A DNA stretch of 64,000 bases from NCBI GenBank assembly GCA_019454045.1, contig SKCR01032783.1, positions 1 through 64,000 of the forward strand. The letters are read 5' to 3'. The position numbers and the translations under genes were made by a program. The notes under the pieces are model-generated. The model was not told the DNA's origin. It was given only the letters and a program-made list of their open reading frames with translations, and searched no databases. The DNA comes from Zanthoxylum bungeanum. Lineage: Eukaryota; Streptophyta; Magnoliopsida; Sapindales; Rutaceae. This document shows, in pieces, positions 31,945-45,400 of this stretch; positions within the stretch are counted from its first letter, which is position 1; every line of letters begins with the position of its first letter.

Positions 31945-33023
31945 ATATTGCTTCAATCTGTCCACGTTGAATGGCTCGGTGAACTCATTTCCTTCTAAAT
32001 CTGACAGTCTCACTGCCCTGTTTCCCATCACTTTCTTGACTTTGTAGGGTCATTCCCAGTTGGGTCTGAACTTCCCTCTCGGGTCCAAGTCGAAGGCTTT
32101 GATTGCTTAAGTACCAGATGACCCTCTCTGATTGGTAGGACACACCTTCTTGTTAAATGCTGGAGCCAACCTCTTCTAGTATATCTGCATATGATGCAAG
32201 GACTTCATTCTCTTCTCATCTAATAATTCTAACTGTTAGAATCTCTGCGAGGCCCATTCTCGTTCAGGTAACTCTGCCTCCGCTAGTACCCGCATGAATT
32301 GTATCTCAACTTCTACTGGCAATACTGATTCCATTCCGTAGACTAAAGAATTTGGCGTGGCTCTCGTTGTCATTCTCACAGAAGTTCTGTACCCCCACAG
32401 GGCGTATGGCAGTTTGTCCGCCCAATTTCTGTAACTTTCTGTCATATTGGCTAATATCTTCTTTATCGTCTTATTGGCTGCCTCGACTACCCCATTTTCT
32501 TGTGGTCTGTAAGGTGACGACTTGTGATGTCCTATGCCGTATTTCTGTAGCATCGCCTTGGTTTCTCCTTGAAACTGAACTCCATTGTCTGTTACCACGT
32601 GATGCGGCATTCCGTATCGACATATGATGTTCCGGGCTATGACTTCGCCATCTGCTTTCCTGTAACATTACGAAACAACTCGGCTTCTACCCATTTCGAA
32701 AAGTAGTCTACTGCCACTACTATGAAACGATGTCCATTCGATGCGTGCGGTCGAATTTCTCCGATCATGTCAATTCCCCATGCCGAAAAAGGCCACGGCT
32801 CCGACAGTCCGTGCAACTCCGTATACGGTAGATGGTTCAAGTTAGCGTGTGCTTGGCAATCATGACAATGCTTCACCAGCTTTGCGCAGTCAGCTTCCAT
32901 GGTCGACCAGTAGAAGCCTTGTCTTACTATCTTGTGAGACAAATTCAATTCGTTCTTGTGTTGTCCACATACCCCGGCGTGTACTTCTTTCATCACTTTC
33001 TGGGCTCTTCCTTCCTTAAACAC
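31945..33023 (-). pseudogene. G2 integrase
   Basis: On the minus strand the HHCC domain is complete (HAGVCGQHKNELNLSHKI, GFYWSTMEADC, HCHDCQAHANL). The DDE core has FSAWGIDMIGEI and FSKWVEAE (33023 to about 32640), then after a frameshift near 32640 the second acid in VVTDNGVQF and the glutamate in QENGVVEAANKTIKK (32610 to about 32460). The last part, NWEGPYKVKKV-like and ending with LEGNEFTEPFNVDRLKQYF, reaches a stop near 31945. Only a few lesions separate the parts (one frameshift, one stop near 32235 and others in the C-terminal domain), so it is much younger in decay than G1. Confidence 0.88.
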
Positions 33024-33172
33024 TTCAGCTGGATGCCATTAGCTTGTCTCTTGTACAATTCTCCCTTCAAACTCACATACTGGGAGGCCAACTTCTGAAT
33101 GGCTATCATGTCCTTCCTATCTGTTTCTTCTGGGAATTCTCCGCGTTCTAGGTATCGCTGAATATCGTAGTA

Positions 33173-33421
33173 CTAAGGTCTTCCATCATCAACTTCTACG
33201 TCTAAGATCATTTCGATCTTGTAACTGGGCTTGCTTGCTATCGTCAACATTAGAGGTCTCATCACCAACTTCTCCGGATTCTCCCAAGTTACGGCTAGGG
33301 TGGCTAATGCGTCTGCCATTTGGTTTTTTTCTCGCGGAAAGTGTTGGAATTTACAATCGGGGATAGCTTGTGCCAACTTTCTAAGGTGAAATAGGTAGGG
33401 TCTCAACCGTTCTTCCTTCAA
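33173..33421 (-). pseudogene. G2 C-terminal half of second RNase H and linker
   Basis: The open frame contains LAQAIPDCKFQHFPREKNQMADALATLA, the last helix and the catalytic-aspartate segment (N-x-x-A-D-A-L) of the archaeal-type RNase H. A stop near 33440 separates it from the N-terminal half. Confidence 0.85.
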
Positions 33422-33447
33422 TTCACATTCTCCTTACATCTAGCGGA

Positions 33448-34752
33448 CTACCAACATGAGTCTCCATAAACTTCCACGCCCTTAGCTCCGAAGGTTATCA
33501 GTGTTGTTAATCTGAATGCGCATGCTTCATACTTGGCCATGTTGTTGGTTACTCCGAACGTCAGCCTCTTGGCCATAGGCAAGGTTTCTCCTTCGGGGGT
33601 TACTATCACGATTCTTATCCCGGCTCCTTTGTAATTCACCGCTCCGTCGAAATACATCTTCCACCCTTGGACCGTTATTGCCTGGATCTCCTCGTCTGGG
33701 AATTCGAACTTGTATTGGTCTTCTTCTATGGGTTGTAATGCTAAGAACTCTGCTACGGCTCGCCCTTTGATTACTTTGGAAGTGAGATACTCAATATCAA
33801 ACTCATTCAGCAATACCAACCATGTACCTAACTTCCCTACTAGCGAAGGTACCGAATGTAGATACTTCAAGGGATTCTCCTTTGCTACCACTTGGATATT
33901 GTAAGATTGGAAGTAATGACGTAATTTTTTGGATGCCCACACTACTGCCAGACAAATCTTCTCTACTTCCTGATAGCGGGCTTCGTACTGAAGCATCTTC
34001 TTACTGAGGTAGTAGATTGCATGTTCTACTCCCGTCTCATCTGCTTGTACCATCATCGCCCCCAGCGCTTCGGGTTCTATGGCCAAATACAGCACTAAAG
34101 GTTTGCCTGGTCTTGGAGGTTTCAACACAAGAGGTTTCACTAGGTATTCTCTGATATTATCAAAGGCTTCTTGGCATTGTTTGTTCCACTTCACCGGTTG
34201 GTCTTCCCTTAACAGCTTGAAGATGGGTTCGCATACTATCGTCAGCTTGGCGATGAGTCGACTGATGTACTGGATCTTCCCGAGGAAGGCTCTAACTTCT
34301 TTCTCCATCTTCGGTGCAGGCATCTCGGCAATCGCTCTGATCTTCTCAGGGTCTACTTCTATTCCTCTCATTCCTACCGTATGTCCTAGCAGCTTTCCCG
34401 ACGTTACCCCGAACACACACTTCTTAGGGTTTAGCCGCAGGTTGTATTTGTCGACTTGTTGAAGGAACTTCTCTAGCGCTTCTATGTGTCCGCTTCTTGT
34501 CTCTGACTTCACCATCATGTCGTCCACATATACTTTGATCTCCTTATGCATCAAGTCATGGAATAACGTAGTGGCCATCAGTTGATAAGTGGCTCCCGCG
34601 TTCTTAAGTCCAAACGGAATCACTTTATAACAATACGTGCCCCACTCGGTGACAAAGGCAGTCTTATGCTTGTCTTCTTCAGCCATAAGGATCTGATTGT
34701 ACCCCGAGAACCCACTGTAGACACGGTTAACTAAAACAAAAATCACAAACAT
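33448..34752 (-). pseudogene. G2 reverse transcriptase (C-terminal part), RNase H and start of second RNase H
   Basis: A 434-codon open frame. It starts in the middle of RT (GFSGYNQILMAEEDKHKTAF). The RT palm GLKNAGATYQ and catalytic YVDD (34519-34530) follow, then the thumb, the first RNase H (AIYYLSKKMLQYEARYQEVEK), and the second RNase H (MYFDGAVNYKGAG ... NNMAKYEACAF). The RT fingers with the DFR motif, protease and gag are absent. The frame joins non-coding leader sequence at about 34722-34752, so the initial residues are not native protein. YVDD is intact, but the protein lacks the first RT aspartate region and cannot work. Confidence 0.9.
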
Positions 34753-34784
34753 TACAAGACATTATTTCGGGGCCGATTCTCTAT

Positions 34785-34800
34785 CCCAGTGGAGTCGCCA
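34785..34800 (-). other. Primer-binding site of G2
   Basis: On the minus strand TGGCGACTCCACTGGG starts 3 bp after the LTR end. TGGCGACTC fits the 3' end of a plant tRNA-Arg, the primer described for Ogre elements. The tRNA assignment is an inference. Confidence 0.65.
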
Positions 34801-34803
34801 AAC

Positions 34804-36243
34804 TGTAGGACACAGAAATCGGTGACGCTGTTCCAGGCTAGCGGCCCGGTCGGGAGTACGGAGTAGCCCGCGGGGGACTAAACCAGAGAAATAAAATGGA
34901 GTCGCCACCCAGTGTGAACTGGGAAATGATTTAAGGCCGCACTCACCCATCGCAAGGGAAGACCTCAAACTGTTGGGTTCGGAATGGTCCCTTACTTATG
35001 CCACTTGTAATGAATGGATTTGTGCAATAATATAACCAAGTCTACGCAACATACATACACAAGAATAACCTATATCTAAATTGGAATACCACATATATCT
35101 AAGTTTGCATGCATAAAAGTAAGTGAAATAAAGGCAAGCACATAATCTCATGAACACATTAAACAGATAAATGCGGAAATATAAATAGATGATAATTGTC
35201 TAAGCGTAAATAATGAAATGATATGATTAATCATGTAGTGTAAAAGAAATGATCAAAGAAGCAAACATGCATGAAATGTGACAAGAAGAAATCGGTGCAC
35301 TGTATGTGCATTCGTGTAGCATTTGTAAACGCGTTCGAACGGTAAACAGAATGCACGTTTTCGAATGGTAAACAGAATGCAAGCTTTCCTATAGTGTTCG
35401 GAAACACGTTTGAACGAGACAAGACCTGATGCATGATAAAACAGAATACGTGCGCGTTCGAGTAGTGTTCTGAAATGCATTCGAACGTAAATGAAATAGA
35501 ATGTACGCGTTCGTATAGCGTTCGGAAACGCGTTAGAACGGGGTAAGACCTGATGCATGATAAAACAAAATAGATGTGCATTTGAGTAGCGTTCATAAAT
35601 ACGTTCGTATGGAATGAGGCAGAATGCATACGTTCGTGTAGTGTTCAGAAACGCGTTCGAACGAGATTACCAAAATGGCATCTGAAATGACACAAACACA
35701 TGCATGGATAAACAAATACATAATGTTAGACCTCGTATGCCTGATTGAACATATTTCACATTCAATCGAGTGTACCTCGTCCAGCGCGGCAAAACATCGT
35801 GGTAAAGGTAGCCTTTAAGCATTTCCCTCGAGCGAAAGACCTTTAATCCACCCTAGTTAGCCCATGCGCACTAGATCATAATGCATGAATAAACAAGGAG
35901 ATAATATGGGAAAAATGAATAAAGGAATAATAAAAGGCGCGGTAAAATATCGTGGTAAAGGTAGCCTTTTAGACTTTTTCTCCCTAAAATAGACGACCTT
36001 TAAACCAACATAATTAGCCCATGAGCATAAAAGATAAATAAAGCAATAATATGGGACCTTGTATGCCCGATTGAACATATTTCATATTCAATCTAGTGTA
36101 CCTCGTCCGGCGTGGCAAAACATCGTAGTAAAGGTAGCCTTTAGGCATTTCCCTCGAATGGAGGACCTTTAATCCATCCTAGTTAGCCCATGCTCATTAG
36201 ATTAACAATAAAGAAAAAGACACATAGAAAGTAGATAGCGGAA
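34804..36243 (-). repeat. 5' LTR of G2, 3' portion in element sense (interrupted)
   Basis: Aligns with 28012 to about 29430 including the GC-rich end block, five to six copies of the 35-bp palindromic unit (35305-35665) and the three 100-150-bp units (35735-36205). It stops at GCGGAACA (36243), where element D sequence begins. Confidence 0.88.
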
Positions 36244-37784
36244 CAAAATCACACCACATATCCTTATCCATTTAACGAATATTGTATTCGGGAAGGTGAT
36301 TAAGATCTCGTTTAACCAATGATTGTCATTGGTCCACCAGATTTATTTAAATAATACATTGGATGTATGTAGTTTAATAAATTTTAATTGCTTAATGTAG
36401 TTTTCTTTACTTCGTAACTTAGTTTATAAATTGTCATAACTTATTTACGTGTTTCTGAAAGAACACATATTGAACGTCTTGAAATGATCAAGAACTTTCA
36501 ATCTGTTCTGATGAAACGTAGAATGAACATTTTTTGACTTGTTCAAATATATTCTATCTGAAGTTTTTAGAGAACTCTATCCTCGAAATTCATTACATGT
36601 CTTTGAACTGTTCAAAGTTCTTTGATATGATCAAACATATGAATTTAAAGCAATTAGTTCTAAGGTTATTTAGTGAATATGATTCTTATTCAATATTATT
36701 CTTCCACGATTCCATCTTGATGGAATTGAGTAGTCGGAGTAGTCGAATCTTATATGATTTGATTCGTTTGATATTGAATGTTACCGAATTAGCTTTCAAT
36801 ACTCTTTGGGTTATACTCCAATAACACTAATTCATCTCTTTAATTAATGTTCCATTAATTTCTACAGTTATATATATGATATGTATAGGTAGAAATTTTG
36901 AATCTTGAAAAGTTTGAGATTTGAATATTTGTTTTATATAATGGAAATTACTTACGCCTTGGAGGTATAAGTAAAAGTTTATCGTTTATTCAGTTTAATA
37001 GAATATTGTATTCTATTTGATAGAATATTGTATTCTATTTGATAGAATATCTTCCTACGATCCTAAGTAATAAAATCATTTTATCATTTGGTGTGTAACA
37101 TCGGATGTTAATAATTGTAGAAAAGACTTGACTTATTGAAGTCAAATGTGAGAATGATAAACTATAATGGAACTACGTAATTAATAAGATGAAAGAACCC
37201 TTATACATCTTCTATATAAGTTTAATAGGATATCAGAATCATTTACGAGTATTTGATACTTAATGATTCTGTTGTTTTCTTACCAGAGAAAATTATCCTA
37301 TAACTTATAATGGAAGCGATATTTGATATCGATTATAGAAGTTCACCACTGAACCATAGATCTAAGATTGTTCATAGCTTACTGTGATCAAGTTTTGAAC
37401 TTGATTAAGCTTTCATTATGAATTAGTTCATGATATGTGCTAAATTGGCGTTGCGCAATCGAAAGCAATGTGAGCTTATTAACGGTTTGACCTTTATAGT
37501 ATGACAGTGAGAAAAGTTATACTCAGCAATCTATTGTAGATTCTGAGAAACTTGTCTCTAGTCACTCTAATTGAAAATTAAGATAGTATTTGGTTAATGT
37601 TGATATTAACTATACATTTTAGCTAAAGAATGCAAAATGGATTTTTTGAATGACTTATCAGATAAGAGATCAGTTGTGATTTCTTTGTTTGAAGAGTTCA
37701 TTCGGGAATGGCCCTAGAGTTTGTGTTCTGCTGAGATCGCAGTTTAGTGTGCTAGCTTTATAGAGCCTATTGTAGACTCGGATA
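36244..37784 (+). pseudogene. Left internal part of degenerate copia element D
   Basis: No intact domain. It is assigned to D because the same element continues after A2 at 47887 and ends in a copia polypurine tract and LTR. The left end is truncated at the G2 LTR; no LTR or primer site of D is present on this side. A 22-bp unit (TAGAATATTGTATTCTATTTGA) is repeated 2.5 times at about 37008-37055. Confidence 0.55.
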
Positions 37785-39902
37785 GAAAGAGTTAAATCAA
37801 AGTCCCAAGATCAACAAATCATGCATAAAAACCACATATGAACACATCAAAGCGGTGCGGAATATACTCACATTGAATTTCGGTTTTGATGAAATGAACA
37901 CAAGTTGCGTTTTTGTTCCTCCAAGCTCACGGCAACAGCTCTCCAAGGCAGTGGGCTGCTCGGTTTGGACTGGTTCGGCTTCCTCCATGTTCGGCCATTG
38001 ATGAGCTCCATTGAAGCTCAAAGTTTCAAGCTTCCATGCTCACGGAATCACTTCCTATCACCTATGTATCACTCAAGGTGTGTGCTAGCACTTGTATTCT
38101 TCTTTTGCTTCTCAAATGCTCGGTCAAACCAGAACAAATTTGAGAAGAATCGGCAGTGAAGCCGTGAGATGCAGAAGAAGAAAAGAGAGGGAGATGAGAG
38201 ATCGTATGCCTTGCATTTGGAGAGAGAGAATGATAAGTTAGAAAATAAAAAATGTAAAAAGTTTATATAATTTCCAAAATTATTTAATAAACCATTTACT
38301 TTTTCTATTTAAAATTAAAGCAAAAGCTTTCAATCAACTTTTTACTTTAAGTCACATCACATCACTTTAATAAAGTGACATATTGTCAAGTCACATCACT
38401 CAAAGTGACAATTGATTTGACGATTGACGCGACTAGCGATTTGACGCTTGATGTGACTCGCGTGCCGCGCTCGAATTCGAAATGCGAATGCGCTCGCAAT
38501 CACTCTCGGGCTCGGGCGTTCGCTAATTCCAAATTAACGAATTTTCCGTCGCGTCGTAATTAAGTGATTACGCCTAGCGAATTCACTATTCACGTCGCTA
38601 ACGAATTAATTCTAAATTAATTCGTTCGCCGAATTAAAATCTAATTTTAATTCCGCGTCGAAATCCAATTTCGATTAAATATTCAAATATATTAATTTTA
38701 TCGATTAATTCCAAATTAATCGTTCTCTCTCTTTAACGATATTTTATCCGAGATAAAATATCTCCGTAATTAATCCCAGATTAATTTTCTCTCTCATCGA
38801 ATTAATCCCAGATTAATTCATCTCTCTTCTAATTAATCCCAGATTAATCAAAGTGCGAGTAATACGTCATCGGTGAATCTTCAGGAACCGACCCATGAGA
38901 TCTCCGGATATGTTGGCAGTAAATACGATCGTCGGACTGTCCGAACACGTAAGTACCTCGTACTACGTTTATATCGATTTACAAGACAAGGTTAGCCTCT
39001 AGCAAAACGCCATGCCTACCCAATTCTCCAGAAATATTCTTACAGGAATATATAGATCTGTATCAAGCGTAGTATACCGTAGTATTGTGTATAGCGGCCC
39101 AGTATCGGATAATCACGTGCTAGGGCTGGGGCTGGATAAGTTTGTTGCCCCGTCCGAAGCACATGTCGGATGTCTGGTAACATAGTCTCTATAATCGGAT
39201 ATACATGACCTGTCACAATATCCCGATTGGTTGCGCAACACTCAAGAGCACTAGTACCGTATCCTGCGTGACATCAACTCCAATATGACTGAAGTGACAC
39301 TTCCGTCTCGACATCACCCCAATACACTACGACTCTCTGATAAACGCAGAAGCGGTGTACACAGAACCGGTTAAAGCCCTGTACCACCAAGACCAAGTCT
39401 ACCGATTATCGCAAGTATCAGCGATGCAAGTCTCAGGTTAAGACTATACACACCTACCTCGATTTCGGCCTCCCATAGACACATAATCATAATACCAATG
39501 GGATTCCGAGGGGTCTATCCAGAGCGAAGCTGTTTCCCGTACCATCGGTGAAACACAACCTCCTATCGCACTTGCATAAGTATCCAATACTTATATATAT
39601 GAGAACTATGCCGTTGTGCCCTCACAACGCGCACAAGTGCAATACTAGCCTATTCCGCATTATCGATGTCCAGTCTCGATAATACTTCGGCTAGGGATAT
39701 TTAATGATTAATCCTTCGGGGATTGATACTGTCTCATATCATCTCAATCCAGGAACTAATCATATGGACCTCTCTTCATTTATACATCTATGGTGATCTA
39801 ATCACAAATGATGAGAGTGCAATTTCCTTGTCACATAGTTAATTTGTACAACAACACCGTGATCTGTACAAATAGTGACGCTATGGGTCATATTATCCAA
39901 CA
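37785..39902 (-). repeat. 3' LTR of A2
   Basis: It ends on the plus strand with ATTATCCAACA (39902), next to the complement of the polypurine tract AAGTGGGAGAT (39903-39914). The first base pair of the LTR at the left is damaged (TG lost). Differences from 45774-47886 are mostly indels of one or two bases. Confidence 0.92.
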
Positions 39903-42400
39903 ATCTCCCACTTGGCACATAGCCAGTCACTCGAGTGTCTAACACCCGAACTATGTACAATTCGCTCAAATTGCTGAGGAAAGGTTTTCGTCAGCGGATT
40001 TGCTTAATTATCGTCTGACGCGATTTACACGATCATCACATCGCCACGATGTATGATCCGAACGAATCAGATGATATAGAAGTATATATCTGGATCGTCG
40101 ATGAGACCTTTAATTCTTTAGCCTGTGCTGACGCCTAGCTCAGCTGCTCAACAGAACTATATCTAATCTAATTAGATTTATTATCGATCCAAATGGCTTC
40201 TATTGCTGCCTCAGCTGCAGCAATAATCCGTCATTTGTTGTTAATTCGGCAACAGTTATCTTGCTCGGAATATTTCCAGCTCACTGCACCGTTATTCAAA
40301 CTGTATAGTACCGTTTGCGACTTTTAGTCGTCTTTATCGGTTATAGGAAACTTGCTACAGTGATCCCAGTCACTTCAAGTTCTCCTACTCCATAGACTAA
40401 GACAGCATCCTTAGTTCTCTAAGATACTAACGGATGTTCCTAACATCAATCCAGTGACTATCACTCGGATTGTCCTGTTTTGTGAATCCATATGCTCAAA
40501 GCGTATGATACACCAGGTCTTGTACATTTTTCAATGTACGGTTCCACGGAGAGTATTTCGAAAGCCAAGCTTTCGCCGACATTTATTTTTATGGGAATAT
40601 CATTCCAAGAAATGACGTATTATCATTATTTTATAGGACAGCCACTGTCAGTGCGCTCCCACTAACCCTCTTATTTACACTAGAATCATTTTCGTTTTGA
40701 ATTAAATCATACACCATTATGATTGCATCAAAATGATAATTCCAAGAACTTATGCTCGCGTCAGCAAGCATCATCCAAATGGATCTACAGTGGCAATAGG
40801 TAAAAGGTTGAATCGTAATCAATCACAATGTCGATAACGATACATTTCCGTTAAAAGCCTAGCTTTATACGTTGGTATATTGCCATCCATGTACGTCTTC
40901 CTTGAAGACTTATAGTACCAATAGGCACAATGCCTTGTGGTACATCAACTAGTATCCAAACTTATTGATATACATGGAATCCATTTCGGACTCATGACAC
41001 TTTGTCATAATAGGGAGTCGATACCTCGTATCACTTCCTTTGTTCTTGTGCATTCGAAGATTAATGGTATAGTTTCATCCTTGATGAATTATATATGTTC
41101 CATTAAGATTCAGTGCCTAGAACAGTATTACTCCGATTTTCATCGAGTTATACTATCCTCCCACTTACCACTGCATATCGGTATTCCTCTTAGGAAAACC
41201 GCATGGAGAGCAACAATCACATTGTTCTCATGTGAGATGTATAAGTACTATACTTATGGTTTCCCTTAGGATAACCTTATTGGCACTTATCCAATTTGGG
41301 TCCTTAGTTTGGTATCATCCAAACGTTATGCCTAGCATACCCAAATTGTCAGGAATGAGAAACCTCGTTTCTTTCCTGTTCATATCCTATACGATATCTG
41401 TCAAACAGATTTATATGGAACCTTATTCTAAATAAGTTTTGCACTGTTAGTACATATCCTATTGAAGGAAATGGTAGCTCAAAGCGACTCGTGATTAACC
41501 TTATTATGTCTAACAAAATTCGGTTAATCCTGTTCGGACACACCGTCAAAATGACGTGTTCCAAGAGGAGTCCTCATTGAAAGAATACTACTCTCTTTCA
41601 AGTATACGAGAAACTTACTGCTAAAGTATTTTCCATTACGGTCTTACCGTGGCGGAATAATGCTATAGCCGATCTGTTTATGTATTTCGTGTCGAAACTT
41701 TAAAGTTTCTGATTTGTGTTCTTCAAAAGAAACACATAACCATAACGTGATGCCACATCCGTTAAGGTCACGAAATATTCATGTTCACATCTAGCCTAGC
41801 TAGATATGGGCCCACTTACTTCACCATGAATAGGGCTAACAGATCGGTGGCACTAACACTATTAAGCAAATAGTATTTTAGGTACTTTACCTAATAAACT
41901 AGATTCGCAGACCTTATTTAAATAGTCAAATCAGTCCTAGTACCCACTCTTCAAAAGTGTGGATATACGAGTCTAATTAAATTGTGTCCTAGACAACAAT
42001 GCCACAAATAAGTCTCTATTGATCAAATCAATTTGAGCTATTTATTTGTCAATTTATATGTTTGAGATTTTTATTTATATTCAAAATATAAATTCTGTTA
42101 TTTATATCTAATAATTTATCTCAGTACATCTTTATATAATAAAACACTCAGTGTTCTATAATATAAAGGTTTTATCCGCAACGGATTAAACACTGATAAA
42201 GAGATAATGTCTCTAGTCAAACTAGTTAACATTATAACAGTTCCTAATTCAAGTACATACCCGAAGGGTAGTTCCTAAACTTAGGTATCTACGGTCGAAA
42301 CAGCGACTTTCGTCCCGTTTCCGATTCGCAGAGCAATCTCAGCTTGAAGTCAGTATCCTGCTCAAAGCAGATTCTGAATATCAATACATATATTTTATGT
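39903..42400 (-). pseudogene. A2 pol remnant (protease end, integrase, RT, RNase H)
   Basis: Strongly decayed. Minus-strand fragments I can read are the protease-integrase border (LRIGNGTKVAVSTV, LPFGYVLEL; about 42360-42245), integrase core (IHGEVSGPIS, EHEYFVTLTDVASRYG; about 41835-41745), RT around KRVSGSALT (40631-40822, the segment just before where YVDD should be) and the RNase H end next to the polypurine tract (about 40330-39960). No block is open for more than about 60 codons and the YVDD box cannot be read. The segments are compressed, so internal deletions are likely. Confidence 0.8.
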
Positions 42401-45400
42401 ACCACACTAAGTATTTAAAATCTAATTTCAATACTAGCTGTGAACATAACTAAGACAAACATTTTTAAAGTTAGAGCCTCGCCCTTTCTTTAATTCCTTC
42501 GTGTCTTCCATATCCAAATGGTAGTCACTTTGGGATATGTCAATTATCCTTTTCAATATTTTAGGAACCTTAGGCCAAGCCTTGGGTTTTTAGAATATTG
42601 AAAGGAATGTGCACCTCGTGCTACATGCCCAATTGCAAACTTTGACTTTACATGAATAGTCAATTAATTCTCCAAGAATTATAAATTGCAATTTTAATAC
42701 TTCTTAAATCCAAAAATTAGATTTATGACAAGTATATTAAATTAAGCATTAAAGTCATCATCACAAAAATCTTCCAAAGATTTTATGCTCTACTTATCTT
42801 GCTTAATTTTGGGCTTAAGGTATAATGAGTTATTTTATCAAATAAAGTAACTTATTATTTATTCCCAATTTGAAAATTAAATTATTTAAAATATTTTAAT
42901 CCTAGATTATATTTTAAATATCCAACTTTTCAATTTTATCTTGATTACAATAGTCCAACTATTTAATCAACGATTAGTGGTACTTTATATATTATAATGA
43001 TTATAATAGTCCAACTATATAATCAAATATAATCCAAATTAATTAACCTCAATTACATTGATTACTATAATCCAATTATAAAATCAACTGTAAACTGAAA
43101 TTAATTAATTCAAATATATTGATTAATATAATCCAATTATATATAATCAAGTATAATACAGTCCAACTGTTTATTAAAACAACAATTTAAAATTAGTCTA
43201 ACTAACATTTAATCTAATGACGAAATAATTTAAATGAGCGCATACGGCGAGTAATTGAACGAGTATTGCAAATTCAATTCTTGCCTCCCACTATTTTTCG
43301 TCGAGCCTCTAACCCTCTGTCGAGTACTCGGGAAACCGTGTTTCCTAGTGGGCTAGGATCCTGTTAAATATCACACAATCTTGACTTTGGCCAACAAATT
43401 GTATGATAATTAACTAGGTAGATCTCTAAGATCAATTGGATCTTATCCAACTCCTAGATCCAGTAGGTGGACATCCAAGTCCCAAACATATATCTTATAT
43501 ATGCCTATACATCGAATGTATACCCTAACCTTTTTCCTCTGAATCAACTAGGCCTTGGCTTTGGCACAACAAACCTAGTGATCCCAGTCAAGCGCGGACC
43601 CATTGACATGGAAGCTTCGTAATCAATGTCAATGGACAAGAAGTGGTCTTGACTTTGGCCAACAAACCACAACTTGGACACGACACCGATATGGAACAAA
43701 GCCTCGTGATTAAAACACATCTTTGATGGACAAGGGCTTGACTTTGGCCAACAACCCCTGCCAATCTCGGATCTTGAGTAAGAATCACTCAATGGAAGGA
43801 AAAACGCATGATATTTAACGAGGGTTTTTCGCGTGCAAATTGGCTACCAATTTAATTATCTTTGTTAAGGTCTCATCATCATACACCCTTAAGCATGCAT
43901 TCTAAACACATAATAAAGCGAGTATGAAATAAAATAATAATGATATGCGGATGGATATTTTACATTGATCCTAGATCAAATCTCTCACTTTCTCTCTCCC
44001 GCTAGCACTTGTATTACTTCTACCCGTTACACTACACTTCTAAAGAAACCTCTTTTACATGGAGGGGAATAGGTGAGAAGAGAATACAAAGAAATAGGAG
44101 ATAAGGCTGGACACGCAGGTCCAATTTAATAAATCAAATTTATTACAATTTCCAAAATCGCCCAACCCGACTAATATCCATCCGATATACATTATTCAAA
44201 CATCACAACCATGTATTCATACAAGCATGTTATCAATCAATCAATCAAATTAATTAATCTTGAATATTAGTGATCATCCAATGTTCAAACAAAGATTTGA
44301 TTTTGTTCGAGTCAAACTCGTTTTGCGAACACGTACTCAAAGTACAATTTCTACGAATTAAATTAAATTACATAATTAAATCCAATTTAATACGTATTTA
44401 ATTCTAATTCATTATTTAATTCCAAATTAAATATTACACCTTTATTAACGAACCTTTACGACTTAAATTCCAAATTTAATCGCAACGGGTCTCAAAGCCC
44501 GACTAACATCTAATGTTTTATTTAATTAAAGTCCAATGGGCTTTTAATTAATTTCTATAGGCGTGGACTTTTGGTCAACTCGGATCAAACCGAACAACCA
44601 AAATCCAATCCGGGAGTTACCCCATAAGCCTTTAAATTAATTTTGGCCCATTAGGCCCAATTAAATAATTAAGGTCCATTAAGTCATAATTGGACCTTTT
44701 GGATTCGGTTTTGGGCCTAATTGGATCCAACCAATTTTGCCTAAACCCAACTTTGTTACAACAAAGCCCAAAAGCCCAATTACAACCTAACAAGCCCAAT
44801 TTCCAAAATCAAGCCCAAATTAATTAACTTATAAAATTCCAAATTTCACATAATTAATTAACCTAAGTGTATTACATAATCAATTACCCAATTAACATTT
44901 CTAAAACATCAATTAGCCTAATTAATCATGCACTTAACAACCAAATAGTGTCCAACACAATTCAATTAAAATCAAACCCAATTAACATGCTATCAAGTCT
45001 CGGCAATTAGGGGTTTTTCAATTCGATTCGGTTTCAATCCAATTGAGTCCACAATCTTAATTTCCCAAATCAATTCAATTCATCCAATGAATTAAAACAA
45101 AAAAATCACAAAGAATTTCATGTTCATAAGATTCGGCCAAGCCACTTTAAAAGGGAAAAAATGTTCTAAATCAAAATTCAATCCAATTGAACTTCAAAAC
45201 AACATTAACCAATTGTTTTAAGTCATCCAATGATCAAACAAAACAAAATTACCAAGACATTAGGGTTATGCAATTTTCGGCCAAGCCTTCAATTTGGGGA
45301 AAATTGAATCCAATCCAATTTCACGAAATTGATCACACACAATCTCAATTAAACATGTTCTAAGCATACTTAAACATCCAATTAAATTAAAACATGCTCA

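Larger units (their letters stand above)
28012..36243 (-). mobile_element. Ty3/gypsy Tat/Ogre-type retrotransposon G2 (left part to the insertion of D)
   Basis: Minus-strand element. Matching LTR sequence starts at 28012 (3' LTR) and 34804 (5' LTR), both TGTAGGACACAGAAATCGG on the plus strand. Between them are the primer-binding site, a deletion that removed gag, protease and the RT N-terminus, then RT, RNase H, second RNase H and integrase. The 5' LTR is broken at 36243 by element D. A 46-bp piece of the same LTR reappears at 51631-51676 on the far side of D. Confidence 0.9.

Noticed and set aside
32236..34752. G2 pol as an active retrotransposon
   Set aside because: gag, protease and the RT N-terminus are deleted and there are frameshifts in integrase, so it cannot be autonomous.
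43544..43792. Frames of about 80 codons repeated in the family A internal regions (also 55288-55558, 59363-59611)
   Set aside because: They are conserved because the DNA is conserved (18-bp motif region). Frames exist on both strands and differ in ends, so no gene is supported.
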